Part shown: piece after piece, positions 25,788 through 35,289 of the stretch
Layout of the letters: each line of letters opens with the position of its first letter
Numbering within the stretch: the stretch's first letter is position 1
DNA from: Acetomicrobium hydrogeniformans
Lineage (GTDB): Bacteria; Synergistota; Synergistia; Synergistales; JAFGMB01
Reading direction: 5' to 3'
NCBI GenBank assembly: GCA_016841745.1
Contig: JAENYO010000002.1
Location: 248,001 to 312,000, forward strand
DNA length: 64,000 nucleotides
Translations under genes and position numbers: made by a program
The notes under the pieces: model-generated
What the model saw: the letters and a program-made list of their open reading frames with translations, nothing else
Databases searched by the model: none
Told to the model about the DNA's origin: nothing

Positions 25788-26504
25788 ATGGTGTGCAACA
25801 TGAAGAATTCTTCCGTCAAGTGGTGGGGAAATATATGGAATACAAAAATGGATAATTTATCTTGCAGGGAAATGAGAGTAAGAATCAAGGGGTGGTCTTT
25901 CTCCCATTTATTGCGTTTGCAAAGCCGGACCTGGCAGGTTCATATTGAAGGTCAAGAGCGCCTGAACCGATTATATGCTGACAAGAAGCGATTTTTGTTT
26001 TGTTTCTGGCATGGGAAATACGTGCAGATATTTCCTCTGCTGGAAGGTTACGAGGTATGTGTTATAACCAACCGGTCAGAGCGGGGGAATGTTATCGCTG
26101 AAGTCAGCCTAAATCTGGGTTATCAGAGCACCCAGATTCCGGACCAGCCACGCCGTGGATCTCTTGACCTTATGAAAAAAGAATTGATCGCGGCTCAGGC
26201 GGGAGGAGTAGCTGTCGATGGACCGTTGGGTCCACGTCACCGTGTGAAAAGCGGTGTGATAAGAATTGCTTCAGCAGCAGGATTTGATCTTTTACCGATT
26301 TCGGTGGGTAGTCGAAGGAAAATAGTGTTTCAAAAACGATGGGACCGGATGGAGATTCCCCTGCTCTTCACAAAGGTCTGTCTGGTCATTGGTGAGACCA
26401 TCAAAATACCGCCCGAACTTCGTTCCGCACAGCTTCGAGATCTGACTGACAATCTTGCAGAAACCATTTTAAAGCTGGACAAGAAGGCCGAAAACATGGT
26501 TTGA
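25788..26504 (+). CDS. Lysophospholipid acyltransferase-like protein (DUF374)
   Basis: 238 aa resembling the DUF374 branch of the LPLAT acyltransferases. The FWHGKYVQIFPLL segment at about 68-80 is equivalent to the family FWHGR motif that supplies the catalytic histidine. AVDGPLGPRHRVKSGVIRIASAAG at about 145-168 corresponds to the DGPRGPR...KPG segment. These enzymes acylate lipid or lipid A-like acceptors at the inner membrane. The start is uncertain: ATG 25788 has only a weak upstream site. It lies about 260 bases before a glycosyltransferase fusion gene, and both may serve glycolipid synthesis (inference). Confidence 0.75.
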   Translation: MVCNMKNSSVKWWGNIWNTKMDNLSCREMRVRIKGWSFSHLLRLQSRTWQVHIEGQERLNRLYADKKRFLFCFWHGKYVQIFPLLEGYEVCVITNRSERGNVIAEVSLNLGYQSTQIPDQPRRGSLDLMKKELIAAQAGGVAVDGPLGPRHRVKSGVIRIASAAGFDLLPISVGSRRKIVFQKRWDRMEIPLLFTKVCLVIGETIKIPPELRSAQLRDLTDNLAETILKLDKKAENMV

Positions 26505-26767
26505 AAGAAGGGGACAAAAAAGAATACATTGGGATTGCGGATCGATGATGAAATTGTTTCCTGAAACTTCTCGCAAACGTCCCGGTGTAGGCCTCGCTAT
26601 GCCTTGTATTGACGACTTTTTTTTGCTCCTGCTGTTTCCTCGATGATTTTACAATTGGACATAGATCTACTGGTTTTGTCCTGGAGATTTTTCACGATAG
26701 ATATGGGGAGTGATCGGCATTGCCATTATCCAAAGGGAAATCTTCGCCGTAAAAAGGTGGTCCGACA

Positions 26768-28978
26768 ATGAACCGTAAAAAGAAACTAAAACTGCTTCTG
26801 GCCTGTATTGTGCTGCTTATGGTTACTCTTGTCGGCTATAAGGTCTATCTATTTGTTTATGAAGCAGATTACGAGGCGCTCAATGCCGACAATATCGATC
26901 AGATCGCATTGCGCCTCCATGATAAAGACACATTCAGCTTTGCTGTTCTAGGCAATGTTGAGAATTCCATGAAAATTTTCGAGAAGCGTTTTGTTCCCCT
27001 GATCCAGGACAAGGGTGCCGATTTTATGGTATCTGTTGGAAACGCCGTCTCCGACGGCGATGAAAGCAAATATAGATTGCTTCACCGTGGATTTCAAAAA
27101 CTTGGGATCCCATACGTGCTGGCCATCGGCCAAAATGAGGTTAATGATTTTGGTACCATTAAATTCTACCGGCATTTCGGGCCACTTTTCTTTTCCTTTC
27201 ATCTCCCGAATTCATATTTCATCTTCCTTGATTCAACTGGACAAACATCGTGGAAATGGCAGGAAAGATGGCTGAAAGATGAATTGGAGCTGGCCAGGAT
27301 GTATCCATATCGATTTGTGGTCTTAAACCACTGTCTCTCCCCATTACCTGGTTTTGACCCGGATGACGCCAAATATATCCTGGATGAAAACCGCAGTCTG
27401 TTTTTGCATGAGTTGTTTTCCCGGAACCAGGTTACGGCCGTTTTTTCGGGCGGTTATCCTGGTTACCATGAAACCGTATTACAGGGAGTCGCGTATATCG
27501 TATCGGGTGGCGGAGGCGGATTGCTTCTGGGTCAGACGAAAGAGCCTTACCAGTTTGTAAGAGTCGTTGTAGGACAGGATCAGGTAACATATGAAAATAT
27601 GGCTATCTCCCACCGGCTGGGTCCTTTTCTCTATAAACTGGAAACGCTGAAGCTTTTTCTGCACTCATTTTTCTATATGAGTCTTTTTAACTTTCTTGTT
27701 ACTCTTAGTATCATCAGTCTCTTTGCACTGAGGCTGTATTCTCTGCTAATTCGTCAGGAGCATTTTTACCGCGACTTCAGCATAGATGAAAAGGCGCTTT
27801 CCAAAGAGCCGCTGCGCGTGGCCATGTTTACGAATAATTATCTTCCCTTTATGGGAGGAGTACCCATTTCCATCGACCGGCTCTATCGAGGGCTTGTTGG
27901 CACCGGTACAAAGGTGAAACTCTTTGCCCCCCTGTATCCGCAACAGTGCCCCGCGACCCAGGATGATAGAGTCTTCCGATGCCCTGTTCTTTTTTATACG
28001 CGCAGGGAAAACTTCCCGATTTCCAATATTTTTTCCCGAAAGATCGAAGCAGAGTTCAAAACCTTTGACTGTGACCTGGTCCATGTCCACCATCCTTTCT
28101 GGCTTGGCAAGAAAGGGATGCAGCTTGCCAGGAAACGAGGCATACCGGTGGTTTTCACCTACCACACCAGGCTGGAACGCTATACGCACTACATCCCTCT
28201 GCCGGGTACGATTCTAAAAAACCTGACTGCCCATTTTCTGATCAAGCACTTCGCCAACAAGTGCGATGCCATTATCACACCCACAGCCTCCACAGAGGAA
28301 TACCTGCGAAACCTCGGTGTCAGCGCCCTGATCGAAACGATTCCAACCGGTATAAGGATGGAGGATTATAAACGATGGGCTCCCCATCAGGTTAAGGCTC
28401 TGCGAAGTCGATATGCCGCCCCGCAAGATCGACTTCTGATAAGCGTTTCACGAATGGCACAGGAAAAAAATGTTGACTTTATGATCGATGGGTTGGCTAA
28501 AGTTAAAAATAGAACTCACATACCTTTTAAATGCCTCCTGATAGGAGATGGACCGGAGAAAGAGCGACTTGAGAAAAAAGTTGCCGAGCTTGGTATGGAT
28601 GACTGGATTGTTTTTACCGGATATATGGCTCCGCACGAAGTTGCCCTGTGTTACCTTGCTGCCGATCTTTTCGTTTTTGCCTCGACTTCCGAAACCCAGG
28701 GAATGGTTCTGCTGGAAGCAATGGCCGGGGGATGTCCCGTTGTGGCGGTTCGCGCCAGCGGGGTCTACGACGTGGTGAAAGATGGGTACAATGGATTCAA
28801 GGTTGCCGAAAGCACCGATAACTGGGCAGATGCGGTAGCAAGTCTTTTAGAGGATGACAAACAGCGATCGGGAATGTCTGAGAATAGCCAGATATTTGCC
28901 AGGGATTACTCCATGAAAAAAACCACAGCAAAGATTTCAAGACTTTATCGGCGGGTAATAATCCTCGGTCAACCATAA
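26768..28978 (+). CDS. Transmembrane fusion: degenerate metallophosphoesterase domain + GT4 glycosyltransferase
   Basis: 736 aa. A lysine-rich N-terminus and TM1 (about 9-30) precede a calcineurin-like fold (about 55-285), TM2 (about 300-327) and a GT4 domain (about 348-730). By the positive-inside rule the first domain is periplasmic and the second cytoplasmic. Most metal ligands of the phosphoesterase are replaced: GNVEN for GD-x-H (N63), VGNAVS for GD (N92), GQNE for GNHE (122-123), GGYPG for GHxH (228-232); only H188 remains. The GT4 part looks active, with a GG loop near 363 and the E-x7-E motif in SETQGMVLLEAM. It resembles lipid hexosyltransferases. RBS AAAAAGGTGG. Confidence 0.8.
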   Translation: MNRKKKLKLLLACIVLLMVTLVGYKVYLFVYEADYEALNADNIDQIALRLHDKDTFSFAVLGNVENSMKIFEKRFVPLIQDKGADFMVSVGNAVSDGDESKYRLLHRGFQKLGIPYVLAIGQNEVNDFGTIKFYRHFGPLFFSFHLPNSYFIFLDSTGQTSWKWQERWLKDELELARMYPYRFVVLNHCLSPLPGFDPDDAKYILDENRSLFLHELFSRNQVTAVFSGGYPGYHETVLQGVAYIVSGGGGGLLLGQTKEPYQFVRVVVGQDQVTYENMAISHRLGPFLYKLETLKLFLHSFFYMSLFNFLVTLSIISLFALRLYSLLIRQEHFYRDFSIDEKALSKEPLRVAMFTNNYLPFMGGVPISIDRLYRGLVGTGTKVKLFAPLYPQQCPATQDDRVFRCPVLFYTRRENFPISNIFSRKIEAEFKTFDCDLVHVHHPFWLGKKGMQLARKRGIPVVFTYHTRLERYTHYIPLPGTILKNLTAHFLIKHFANKCDAIITPTASTEEYLRNLGVSALIETIPTGIRMEDYKRWAPHQVKALRSRYAAPQDRLLISVSRMAQEKNVDFMIDGLAKVKNRTHIPFKCLLIGDGPEKERLEKKVAELGMDDWIVFTGYMAPHEVALCYLAADLFVFASTSETQGMVLLEAMAGGCPVVAVRASGVYDVVKDGYNGFKVAESTDNWADAVASLLEDDKQRSGMSENSQIFARDYSMKKTTAKISRLYRRVIILGQP

Positions 28979-29199
28979 AATCCTTGATCGCCCGTGTGTG
29001 CTTTGGTTCTTATACAGACCCTGTCAGGCAGGATTTACACAGGATTACCCAGATCATGGACACCTTCGAAGTGGGGAGTCTGAAAGGGTAACAAACCCGT
29101 CATCTGCGAACCTGGTTCTGATAACATGTTCGCCAGGACTTCAGATCTGGTTACAGAACCTGCAGAGACCCTGTATTCCCCATACTTGTAAAGCCCTGT
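28979..29199. other. Noncoding stretch
   Basis: About 220 bases without a supported gene between the glycosyltransferase fusion and the convergent pseudouridine synthase. No clear terminator hairpin with a T tract was found for either gene. Confidence 0.4.
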
Positions 29200-29949
29200 T
29201 TAACCGATCAGATCTCTCTCCAGGTTTTTTCCCCACCCAAGTTCGGTTAGAAGCTTTATGAAGATACTGTCCAGGGGTGCTCGTATGGTTAGCCTTTCAT
29301 TATTCCATGGATGAATGAAATCAAGTTCTATTGCCGCAAGCAAGAGTCGGCAGCAGTCGAAATGTTCCCTGAAAAACCGGTTGTGTTCTCCTTTCCCGTA
29401 GTTGGTGTCACCTATAATGGGGTGAGAGATATGTTTCATGTGTCTTCTGATCTGTCTTCTTCTTCCCGTTCGGGGTGTGATCTCCACCAGACTGTAACGG
29501 GAAGTGGGGAACTTGTTTACCTGGTAAGGAAGTTCTACCTGGCTTAACCTCCGGTATTCAGTGACCGCAGACTTCAGTTCAAGATCCTCTTTTTTTCCGG
29601 GGTTGACCATGCCATCATAGATCTCCCTGAGGGGATGATCTATGACCCCCCTTTCTTCTGTATATCCACGAATTACAGCCAGATACTTTTTTTTGATCTG
29701 CCCGGTTCTGAAAAACTCACTTATTCTTCCTGCGCTGTCCTTTTCAAGTGCAAAGAGAAGGACCCCGCTTGTAGGCTTGTCCAGCCGGTGAAGGGGATAT
29801 ACGTAGCATCCCATCATATCTCTGACCATCTGGAGGGCGAACTTCGTTTCATGGATATCCAGACGGGTACGATGAACCAGTAGGCCTGCTGGTTTATTTA
29901 CTGCCACCATGTTTTGATCCTGGTAGAGGATCGGAAGAGTATCCTTCAT
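29200..29949 (-). CDS. RluA-family pseudouridine synthase (TruC-like)
   Basis: 249 aa. The catalytic aspartate sits in YPLHRLDKPTSGVLLFAL at about 55-72. Further family segments are KKYLAVIRG, TGRRRQIRRHMKHISHPIIGD and, near the N-terminus, VAVNKPAGLLVHRT. No S4 domain precedes the core, and the short length resembles TruC, which modifies U65 of tRNA; another RNA target is possible. ATG 29949 is chosen because AAAGGAG stands 9 bases upstream, although the frame is open to 30258. Confidence 0.87.
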   Translation of the reverse strand: MKDTLPILYQDQNMVAVNKPAGLLVHRTRLDIHETKFALQMVRDMMGCYVYPLHRLDKPTSGVLLFALEKDSAGRISEFFRTGQIKKKYLAVIRGYTEERGVIDHPLREIYDGMVNPGKKEDLELKSAVTEYRRLSQVELPYQVNKFPTSRYSLVEITPRTGRRRQIRRHMKHISHPIIGDTNYGKGEHNRFFREHFDCCRLLLAAIELDFIHPWNNERLTIRAPLDSIFIKLLTELGWGKNLERDLIG

Positions 29950-30182
29950 ATTTTGTTTCTCCTTTGGTTTTCTGGAGTAAATCATAACAGAGACCAGAAA
30001 GATTATCTGAAAGATCTGAACGGTGGATAGCTTCTTTGGCGATATTTCAGTGGGCTGAAAGTCCGCATAACCTTTCCCGCATTTCCAGGTGATGATTTTC
30101 CTGATCAAGCAGATAATAAACCCCTTTACTCCGGCAACGGTCTTTAACAGACATAAAAGTATTATGCCTCTCTCACGTTCAC

Positions 30183-30232
30183 AAACAATAAGCAGGACCG
30201 GGGCATTCATGCCCTGGCCCTGCTTATTGTTT
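30183..30232 (-). terminator. Long stem-loop downstream of hcp
   Basis: 24-bp inverted repeat (30183-30206 with 30209-30232) with two mismatches and a 2-base loop, ending in TTGTTT. It sits about 85 bases after the hcp stop codon and probably ends that transcript. It works equally well on either strand. The rest of 29950-30317 holds nothing recognised. Confidence 0.75.
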
Positions 30233-30317
30233 CCGTATTTACTTCTTCTCTTAGACAACAGTTACTATGTCGAAGTCTTCCTTGCCCGAAAAACATAGAG
30301 GGCATTGCCATTTTTCA

Positions 30318-31982
30318 CTATTTTCCGGCCATCATGGCTTCAATATCAGATTTTACATCGCCTATAGGCTTTATATCGAATTTCTCGACCAGAACCTTGA
30401 GAACATTTGGCGATACGAAGGCCGGCAGGGTCGGGCCGAGCCTGATTCCCTGAACTCCAAGGAACAGAAGGGCCAGGAGAACTGCTACGGCTTTCTGTTC
30501 GTACCAGGCTATGTCATAGGATATAGGCAGTTCGTTGATGTTATCGAGACCGAAGGCTTCCTTGAGTTTCAGGGCGATAACAGCAAGGGAGTAGGAGTCG
30601 TTGCACTGACCGGCATCCAGTATCCTTGGAATTCCGCCGATATCTCCAAGATCCAGTTTGTTATAGCGGTACTTGGCGCATCCGGCAGTCAGGATAACCG
30701 TATCAGAGGGCAGCTCCTTTGCCACTTCGGAATAGTAATCCCTGTCCCTGAATCGGCCGTCGCATCCTGCCATAACCACAAAACGTTTAATAGCTCCGGA
30801 TTTTACCGCTTCTACAACCTTGTCAGCAAGGGCGAGTACCTGGTTGTGGGCGAAGCCGCCTACAAGGGTTCCATTTTCAAGCTCCTTAGGAGAATCACAT
30901 TTTTTTGCAAGTTCTATTATTTTGGAGAAATCCTTGCTTCCGCCCTTTTCCCTCTCAGGAATATGGCAAGAACCCGGATAACCCGAGGCATTCGTCGTGA
31001 AGATCCTGTCAAGGTAGGAGTTACTGTTCTTGAGGGGAACAATACAGTTGGTTGTCATAAGGATGGGACCGTTGAAAGCCTCAAACTCCTCATTCTGATG
31101 CCACCAGGAGCCGCCATAATTTCCTACCAAGTGATCATATTTCTTAAATGCAGGGTAATAGTTTGCAGGAAGCATCTCGCCGTGGGTATACACGTCCACT
31201 CCCGTACCCTCGGTTTGTTTCAGCAGTTCTTCCATGTCCTTGAGATCATGGCCACTTATGAGAATGCCCGGGTTGCTTCTGACACCGAGATAAACTTCAG
31301 TTATTTCGGGATTGCCATAGGTTGTGGTATTAGCTTTATCGAGAAGGGCCATAGTGTTTACTGCCATCTCTCCGGATTTCATCACAAGGCCCACCATTTC
31401 ATCTACTGTCAGATCCTTTGTGGTAGAAGCAAGAGCCTCTGAAAGGAATCCATAAATTTCATCATTCTCAAAGCCGAGAATGGCAGCATGATCCGCATAG
31501 GCGGCTGTCCCCTTGAGGCCGATCACAAGCAGTTCGCGAAGAGAGCGTACATCCTCATTCAGTGTGGAGAGAACTCCTGCTTCCTTTGCTTTTTCTTCGA
31601 AGACTGCCACATCATCTGAGAACCATGTGGCAGAATCATGAAGATCTTCTTCGAGATCCTTGCCGTATTTTTTGCTATATGCAGAGAGTACTTTTTCCTT
31701 GAGCTGGTCTCTCTGGTTAAGGGTCTGTCTTATAAGTTTTACGAACCTGGGGTTGTCGAAGTTGGCATTGGTGATGGTGGCAAAAAGGCCTTCGGCAATG
31801 AAGAGCCCTGTGCCCTTAACCTGGACGTCCAGTTCTCTTGCCTTCTGATCCCAGACGGAGAGCCCTTTGAGGGTGAAGATTAGCAGATCCTGCAGATTCG
31901 CAGTCTTCTCCGTCTTTCCGCAAACGCCTTTCATAGTACATCCTTTATTTCCTGCTGTTTCCTGGCACTGATAACAAAACAT
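30318..31982 (-). CDS. hcp: Hybrid cluster protein (hydroxylamine reductase)
   Basis: 554 aa, normal for class III Hcp. The N-terminal cluster motif [22 protein letters not shown] supplies the cysteines of the cubane cluster (C3, C6, C15, C21). Downstream segments for the hybrid cluster include [60 protein letters not shown] and [10 protein letters not shown]. The protein handles nitric oxide or hydroxylamine stress in anaerobes. Directly follows the DUF2249/CMD gene by 2 bases; both lie opposite an HcpR-like regulator gene. Confidence 0.96.
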   Translation of the reverse strand: MFCYQCQETAGNKGCTMKGVCGKTEKTANLQDLLIFTLKGLSVWDQKARELDVQVKGTGLFIAEGLFATITNANFDNPRFVKLIRQTLNQRDQLKEKVLSAYSKKYGKDLEEDLHDSATWFSDDVAVFEEKAKEAGVLSTLNEDVRSLRELLVIGLKGTAAYADHAAILGFENDEIYGFLSEALASTTKDLTVDEMVGLVMKSGEMAVNTMALLDKANTTTYGNPEITEVYLGVRSNPGILISGHDLKDMEELLKQTEGTGVDVYTHGEMLPANYYPAFKKYDHLVGNYGGSWWHQNEEFEAFNGPILMTTNCIVPLKNSNSYLDRIFTTNASGYPGSCHIPEREKGGSKDFSKIIELAKKCDSPKELENGTLVGGFAHNQVLALADKVVEAVKSGAIKRFVVMAGCDGRFRDRDYYSEVAKELPSDTVILTAGCAKYRYNKLDLGDIGGIPRILDAGQCNDSYSLAVIALKLKEAFGLDNINELPISYDIAWYEQKAVAVLLALLFLGVQGIRLGPTLPAFVSPNVLKVLVEKFDIKPIGDVKSDIEAMMAGK

Positions 31983-31984
31983 TT

Positions 31985-32701
31985 TTATACCTCCATTTTG
32001 GTTTTTCTATGAATAACCCCTACTGCGGGGTTGTTTTCGCCAAAGTTCTCCATGAGAACTCCAAGTATCTCTTCTCTGGCTTTTCCGCGTTCTTCCATAT
32101 CCTTGATCACCTGGTATGCGCCGAAAAGAGGTGAGGGCCCGATCTCGGAAGAAAAAGTTCCAATCCCCCCGTTCCACGCAAGAAGGGAGAAGAGCTCGTC
32201 CATTTCGGGAACGGTGAGACCTATGGAATATGCCTTGACCAGTTCCCGGGTTGCCTGCCGAAACCTTCCGGCTCCGACTCCGTTGGCGAGGGATAGAAGA
32301 AGTTTTGTCTTGAGGTCTATGGCAGGGTTTCCCTTTCCCCAGATTAGCTCCCAGAAGTTGACAGTGATATCGGCCAGGGTGTTGTCAACCTTTTTGAAGT
32401 TGACGATTGCCGTTGGTTTGAGAGGAAGATCTCCCGTGTTCTCGTAGGTACTTTCCCTTATTGCTTTTCGGAAAAAGTAAGCCCGGTATTCTCCTTCAGC
32501 ACCTTTTTCAGTGACATGTTCAAATCCGAGTTCCTTCATTGCTGAATAAAGGGGAATGGGTTCAAAACTTTGAACTATACATAAACCGCTGCCCATATCG
32601 ATCTGTCTTGCCTTCTTCAAGAGTCCGGGAAGAAAATTGCCCGTTCCTTTTCTTACATCAAGAATTTCAAAAGTGTCTTTCGTTTCTTTCCAGTCTTTCA
32701 A
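31985..32701 (-). CDS. DUF2249 + carboxymuconolactone-decarboxylase-like domain protein
   Basis: 238 aa. Residues 1-75 match the DUF2249/SirA-like fold ([11 protein letters not shown] near the start, [18 protein letters not shown]), often linked to nitrogen-oxide metabolism. Residues 100-220 match the AhpD/CMD alpha-helical fold ([16 protein letters not shown]), but no CxxC pair of AhpD peroxidases is present. TTG start with AAAAGGAGGAG upstream. It leads the hcp operon, so it is probably part of the nitrosative or redox stress response (inference from context). Confidence 0.7.
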   Translation of the reverse strand: MKDWKETKDTFEILDVRKGTGNFLPGLLKKARQIDMGSGLCIVQSFEPIPLYSAMKELGFEHVTEKGAEGEYRAYFFRKAIRESTYENTGDLPLKPTAIVNFKKVDNTLADITVNFWELIWGKGNPAIDLKTKLLLSLANGVGAGRFRQATRELVKAYSIGLTVPEMDELFSLLAWNGGIGTFSSEIGPSPLFGAYQVIKDMEERGKAREEILGVLMENFGENNPAVGVIHRKTKMEV

Positions 32702-32727
32702 AAAAACTCCTCCTTTTAAGAGCAGAA

Positions 32728-32798
32728 ATTATATTTTCTTTTTTCTTTCATTCATATATTCGCAGATTGCTGGTAATCTTTCCTTGACCTATGTCAAG
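32728..32798. promoter_or_regulatory. hcp promoter region with CRP/FNR-type operator
   Basis: A perfect palindrome CTTGAC-N4-GTCAAG at 32783-32798 lies between the divergent hcp operon and the CRP/FNR-family gene. A perfect TATAAT on the minus strand (32733-32728) with no good -35 suggests an activator-dependent hcp promoter. The palindrome would centre about 70 bases upstream of the predicted hcp start. It is the expected site for the adjacent regulator. Confidence 0.7.
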
Positions 32799-32832
32799 AA
32801 TGAAGGGATACTTTCTCAATTGGAGGAATAAT

Positions 32833-33516
32833 ATGGATGAGATAAAGGATTTTATTTCACAGATATCTTTTTTTGAGGGCCTTCAGGTCGAGGAAATAGA
32901 AGAGATCGCTTCCATAGCACGAAAAAAGAGCTTCTTAAGGGGAGAGACCCTCTTTCTCCAGGGTGATGACGGGAGCGGATTCTTTATTGTTGTCACAGGA
33001 AGGGTCAAGATATACAAGGAGTCTCTCGAAGGAAAGGAAGCTATCATCCACATCTGCGGTCCCATGGATCAGTTTGGCCAGGTTGCTGTTTATGCTGGAA
33101 GAACATTTCCGGCCAGTGCCCAGGCGATAGCTGATTCAACCCTCCTCTTTTTCCCCAGGTCCGAATTCAGGGATCTGATCCGAAGAAAACCGGATCTTGC
33201 CCTTTCCATGTTGTCTTCTCTTTCAATCAGAATACGACAGGTTACATCCCAGCTTGAAAGTCTTGCCCTTAAAGAGGTGCCAGGCAGGCTGGCCGCCTAC
33301 CTCATCTATCTGCAGGAGCAGCAGGGAGAGGAAAAAGCAGTTTTACTTAAGATATCCAGGGGAGAATTGGCAAGCCTCCTTGGATCTACACCTGAAACTC
33401 TCTCCCGTATAATGGCAAGGCTGGAGGAAGAAGGGTTTATCAGGGTCGAAAAACGTACCATTGCTATCCAGGATCCGGATGCACTGGAGCAGCTTGCTTC
33501 CCGGGGAAGGATGTAG
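32833..33516 (+). CDS. hcpR: CRP/FNR-family transcription regulator, HcpR-like
   Basis: 227 aa. N-terminal cyclic-nucleotide-binding-like sensor domain (about 1-125), a dimerisation helix (DLALSMLSSLSIRIRQVTSQLESLALKEVPGRLAAYL) and a C-terminal winged helix with LASLLGSTPETLSRIMARLEEEGFI as recognition helix. No FNR-type cysteine cluster is present at the N-terminus, which fits HcpR rather than FNR. ATG 32833 follows TGGAGGA. Divergent from the hcp operon with a palindrome in between; name rests on that context. Confidence 0.8.
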   Translation: MDEIKDFISQISFFEGLQVEEIEEIASIARKKSFLRGETLFLQGDDGSGFFIVVTGRVKIYKESLEGKEAIIHICGPMDQFGQVAVYAGRTFPASAQAIADSTLLFFPRSEFRDLIRRKPDLALSMLSSLSIRIRQVTSQLESLALKEVPGRLAAYLIYLQEQQGEEKAVLLKISRGELASLLGSTPETLSRIMARLEEEGFIRVEKRTIAIQDPDALEQLASRGRM

Positions 33517-33680
33517 CCGGACCTCTGATCTCCATGTCTGATAGAGACAGACTGTTAAAACAATTATTAAACCTTATTGTCCTGACATTCATATTGAAAA
33601 TATGTAAACAATAGAAATAAAATAGAAATAATATGAGGAGACTTTGGTATTTCTGATCTTGATAACAGGGGGATTTTTCG

Positions 33681-35204
33681 ATGATCTCAAAGAGTGGGTT
33701 AGGCTTCGATAACGAGAAGTATCTTAAGCAACAGACAGCGGCAATATATGAAAGGGTCAAAAAGTACGATAACAAACTTTATATCGAATTCGGCGGCAAA
33801 CTGATTTACGACTACCATGCCGCAAGGGTACTTCCAGGTTACGACCCTTCTGTAAAAATGTGGCTCCTCCAGGAGTTTAAGGATCAGGTGGAAGTAATAA
33901 TATGTGTTTATGCCGGAGATATCGAGAGTCGTAAAATGCGGGCCGACTTCGGTATAACCTATGATGCAGAGGTTCTTAAGCTTATCGACGATCTTACTGA
34001 AAGAGATATAAAGACTGCCGGTGTTGTAATTACCCGTTTTGACAGCCAGCCTTCCGCGGTCCAGTTCAAGAACAGGCTTAAACGCAGGGGTATAGTGGTC
34101 TATACACACCGGGCTTCCAAGGGCTATCCCATTGATGTTGATACCATAGTCAGTAAATCAGGGTATGGAGCCAATACCTATATCGAGACCGAAAGACCCA
34201 TTGTAGTAGTTACCGGTCCTGGGCCGGGAAGCGGCAAATTGGCTACCTGCCTTTCCCAGCTCTACCATGATCACCAGCAGGGGATCAGATCCGGTTACTC
34301 CAAGTTCGAGACTTTCCCCGTATGGAACCTTCCCCTCAAACATCCTGTAAATGTCGCATACGAGGCAGCAACTTCAGATCTTGGGGATGTGAACCTGATA
34401 GACCATTTCCACCTCGAGGCATACGATGAAAAAACAGTAAATTACAACAGGGATCTTGACGCCTTTCCCCTTTTGAGCCGAATACTCGCCAGGATAACTA
34501 ATGAACCATCGATGTATCGGTCTCCCACCGATATGGGAGTAAATAGAGTCGGTTTCGGGATCATAGATGATGAAGCCGTAAAAGAGGCATCCATCAAGGA
34601 GATCATCCGAAGGTTCTTCCGCTATTCCTGTGACTATGCAATGGGTAATGCAGAGAGGGAGACCGTTGAAAGGGTCGAACTCCTGATGGATGAACTGGGT
34701 ATAAAACCGGGAGATCGGGCTGTGGTTGATTTTGCAAGGAAAGCATCCCAGGCAGCAGAAAAAAAGGGCAAGGGCGTGGATGGAGCTTTCTGTGGAGCGG
34801 CCCTGGAGCTGAAAGATGGAACCATCGTGACGGGAAAGAATTTCCCCCTGCTGCATTCATCTTCCAGTGTGGTTCTTAACGCAGCCAAGGTGCTTGCAGG
34901 AATACCGGACCAGATAGATCTTCTTCCTCCCAACCTTATCCAGTCTCTGGGATATCTGAAAAAGGATGTCCTTAACGGTAAAAAGATAGGTTTGGACCTG
35001 GAGGAAACCCTCATCACCCTTGCCATAAGTTCTGCGAGTAACCCTGCTGCAGCTGCGGCCATGGAGAAACTAAAAGCTTTGCAGGGATGTGAAGCCCATC
35101 TTTCCCATATTCCCACGCCCGGTGATGAGGCAGGTTTTCGGAAACTTGGAGTGAATCTGACCAGTGATCCCCTGTTCTCTTCGAAGTGCCTTTTCGAGGA
35201 TTAA
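33681..35204 (+). CDS. DUF1846 family protein
   Basis: 507-aa cytoplasmic protein of the DUF1846 family, conserved in Firmicutes, Fusobacteria and other anaerobes, with no settled function. Visible are an N-terminal GFDNEKYL segment typical of the family, a glycine-rich loop VVTGPGPGSGKLATCLSQL at about 175-193 that resembles a nucleotide-binding loop, and VDGAFCGAALELKDG in the C-terminal third. No membrane segment. ATG 33681 with AGGGGGA upstream; stands alone between the hcp regulator and a terminator. Confidence 0.85.
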   Translation: MISKSGLGFDNEKYLKQQTAAIYERVKKYDNKLYIEFGGKLIYDYHAARVLPGYDPSVKMWLLQEFKDQVEVIICVYAGDIESRKMRADFGITYDAEVLKLIDDLTERDIKTAGVVITRFDSQPSAVQFKNRLKRRGIVVYTHRASKGYPIDVDTIVSKSGYGANTYIETERPIVVVTGPGPGSGKLATCLSQLYHDHQQGIRSGYSKFETFPVWNLPLKHPVNVAYEAATSDLGDVNLIDHFHLEAYDEKTVNYNRDLDAFPLLSRILARITNEPSMYRSPTDMGVNRVGFGIIDDEAVKEASIKEIIRRFFRYSCDYAMGNAERETVERVELLMDELGIKPGDRAVVDFARKASQAAEKKGKGVDGAFCGAALELKDGTIVTGKNFPLLHSSSSVVLNAAKVLAGIPDQIDLLPPNLIQSLGYLKKDVLNGKKIGLDLEETLITLAISSASNPAAAAAMEKLKALQGCEAHLSHIPTPGDEAGFRKLGVNLTSDPLFSSKCLFED

Positions 35205-35229
35205 TTGCATTTCCAGAATTTACATATCA

Positions 35230-35265
35230 GAACAGCCTGGTTCCGATCATGGAACCAGGCTGTTC
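35230..35265. terminator. Bidirectional terminator
   Basis: Perfect 15-bp stem (35230-35244 with 35251-35265, core CAGCCTGGTTCC) with a 6-base loop, placed between the convergent DUF1846 and racemase genes. Confidence 0.85.
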
Positions 35266-35289
35266 TCTTAACGGAAGAGTTTGTACTGT

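Noticed and set aside
25622-25888. 88-residue open frame on the minus strand
   Set aside because: No ribosome-binding site or domain; it overlaps the start of the acyltransferase gene on the other strand.
29950-30258. N-terminal extension of the pseudouridine synthase
   Set aside because: The extra 100 residues have no S4 domain or other pattern and cross a terminator hairpin; ATG 29949 has a strong ribosome-binding site.
30267-31442. 391-residue open frame antisense to hcp
   Set aside because: It lies opposite the unmistakable hybrid cluster protein gene, has no recognisable domain and is explained by codon bias of the real gene.
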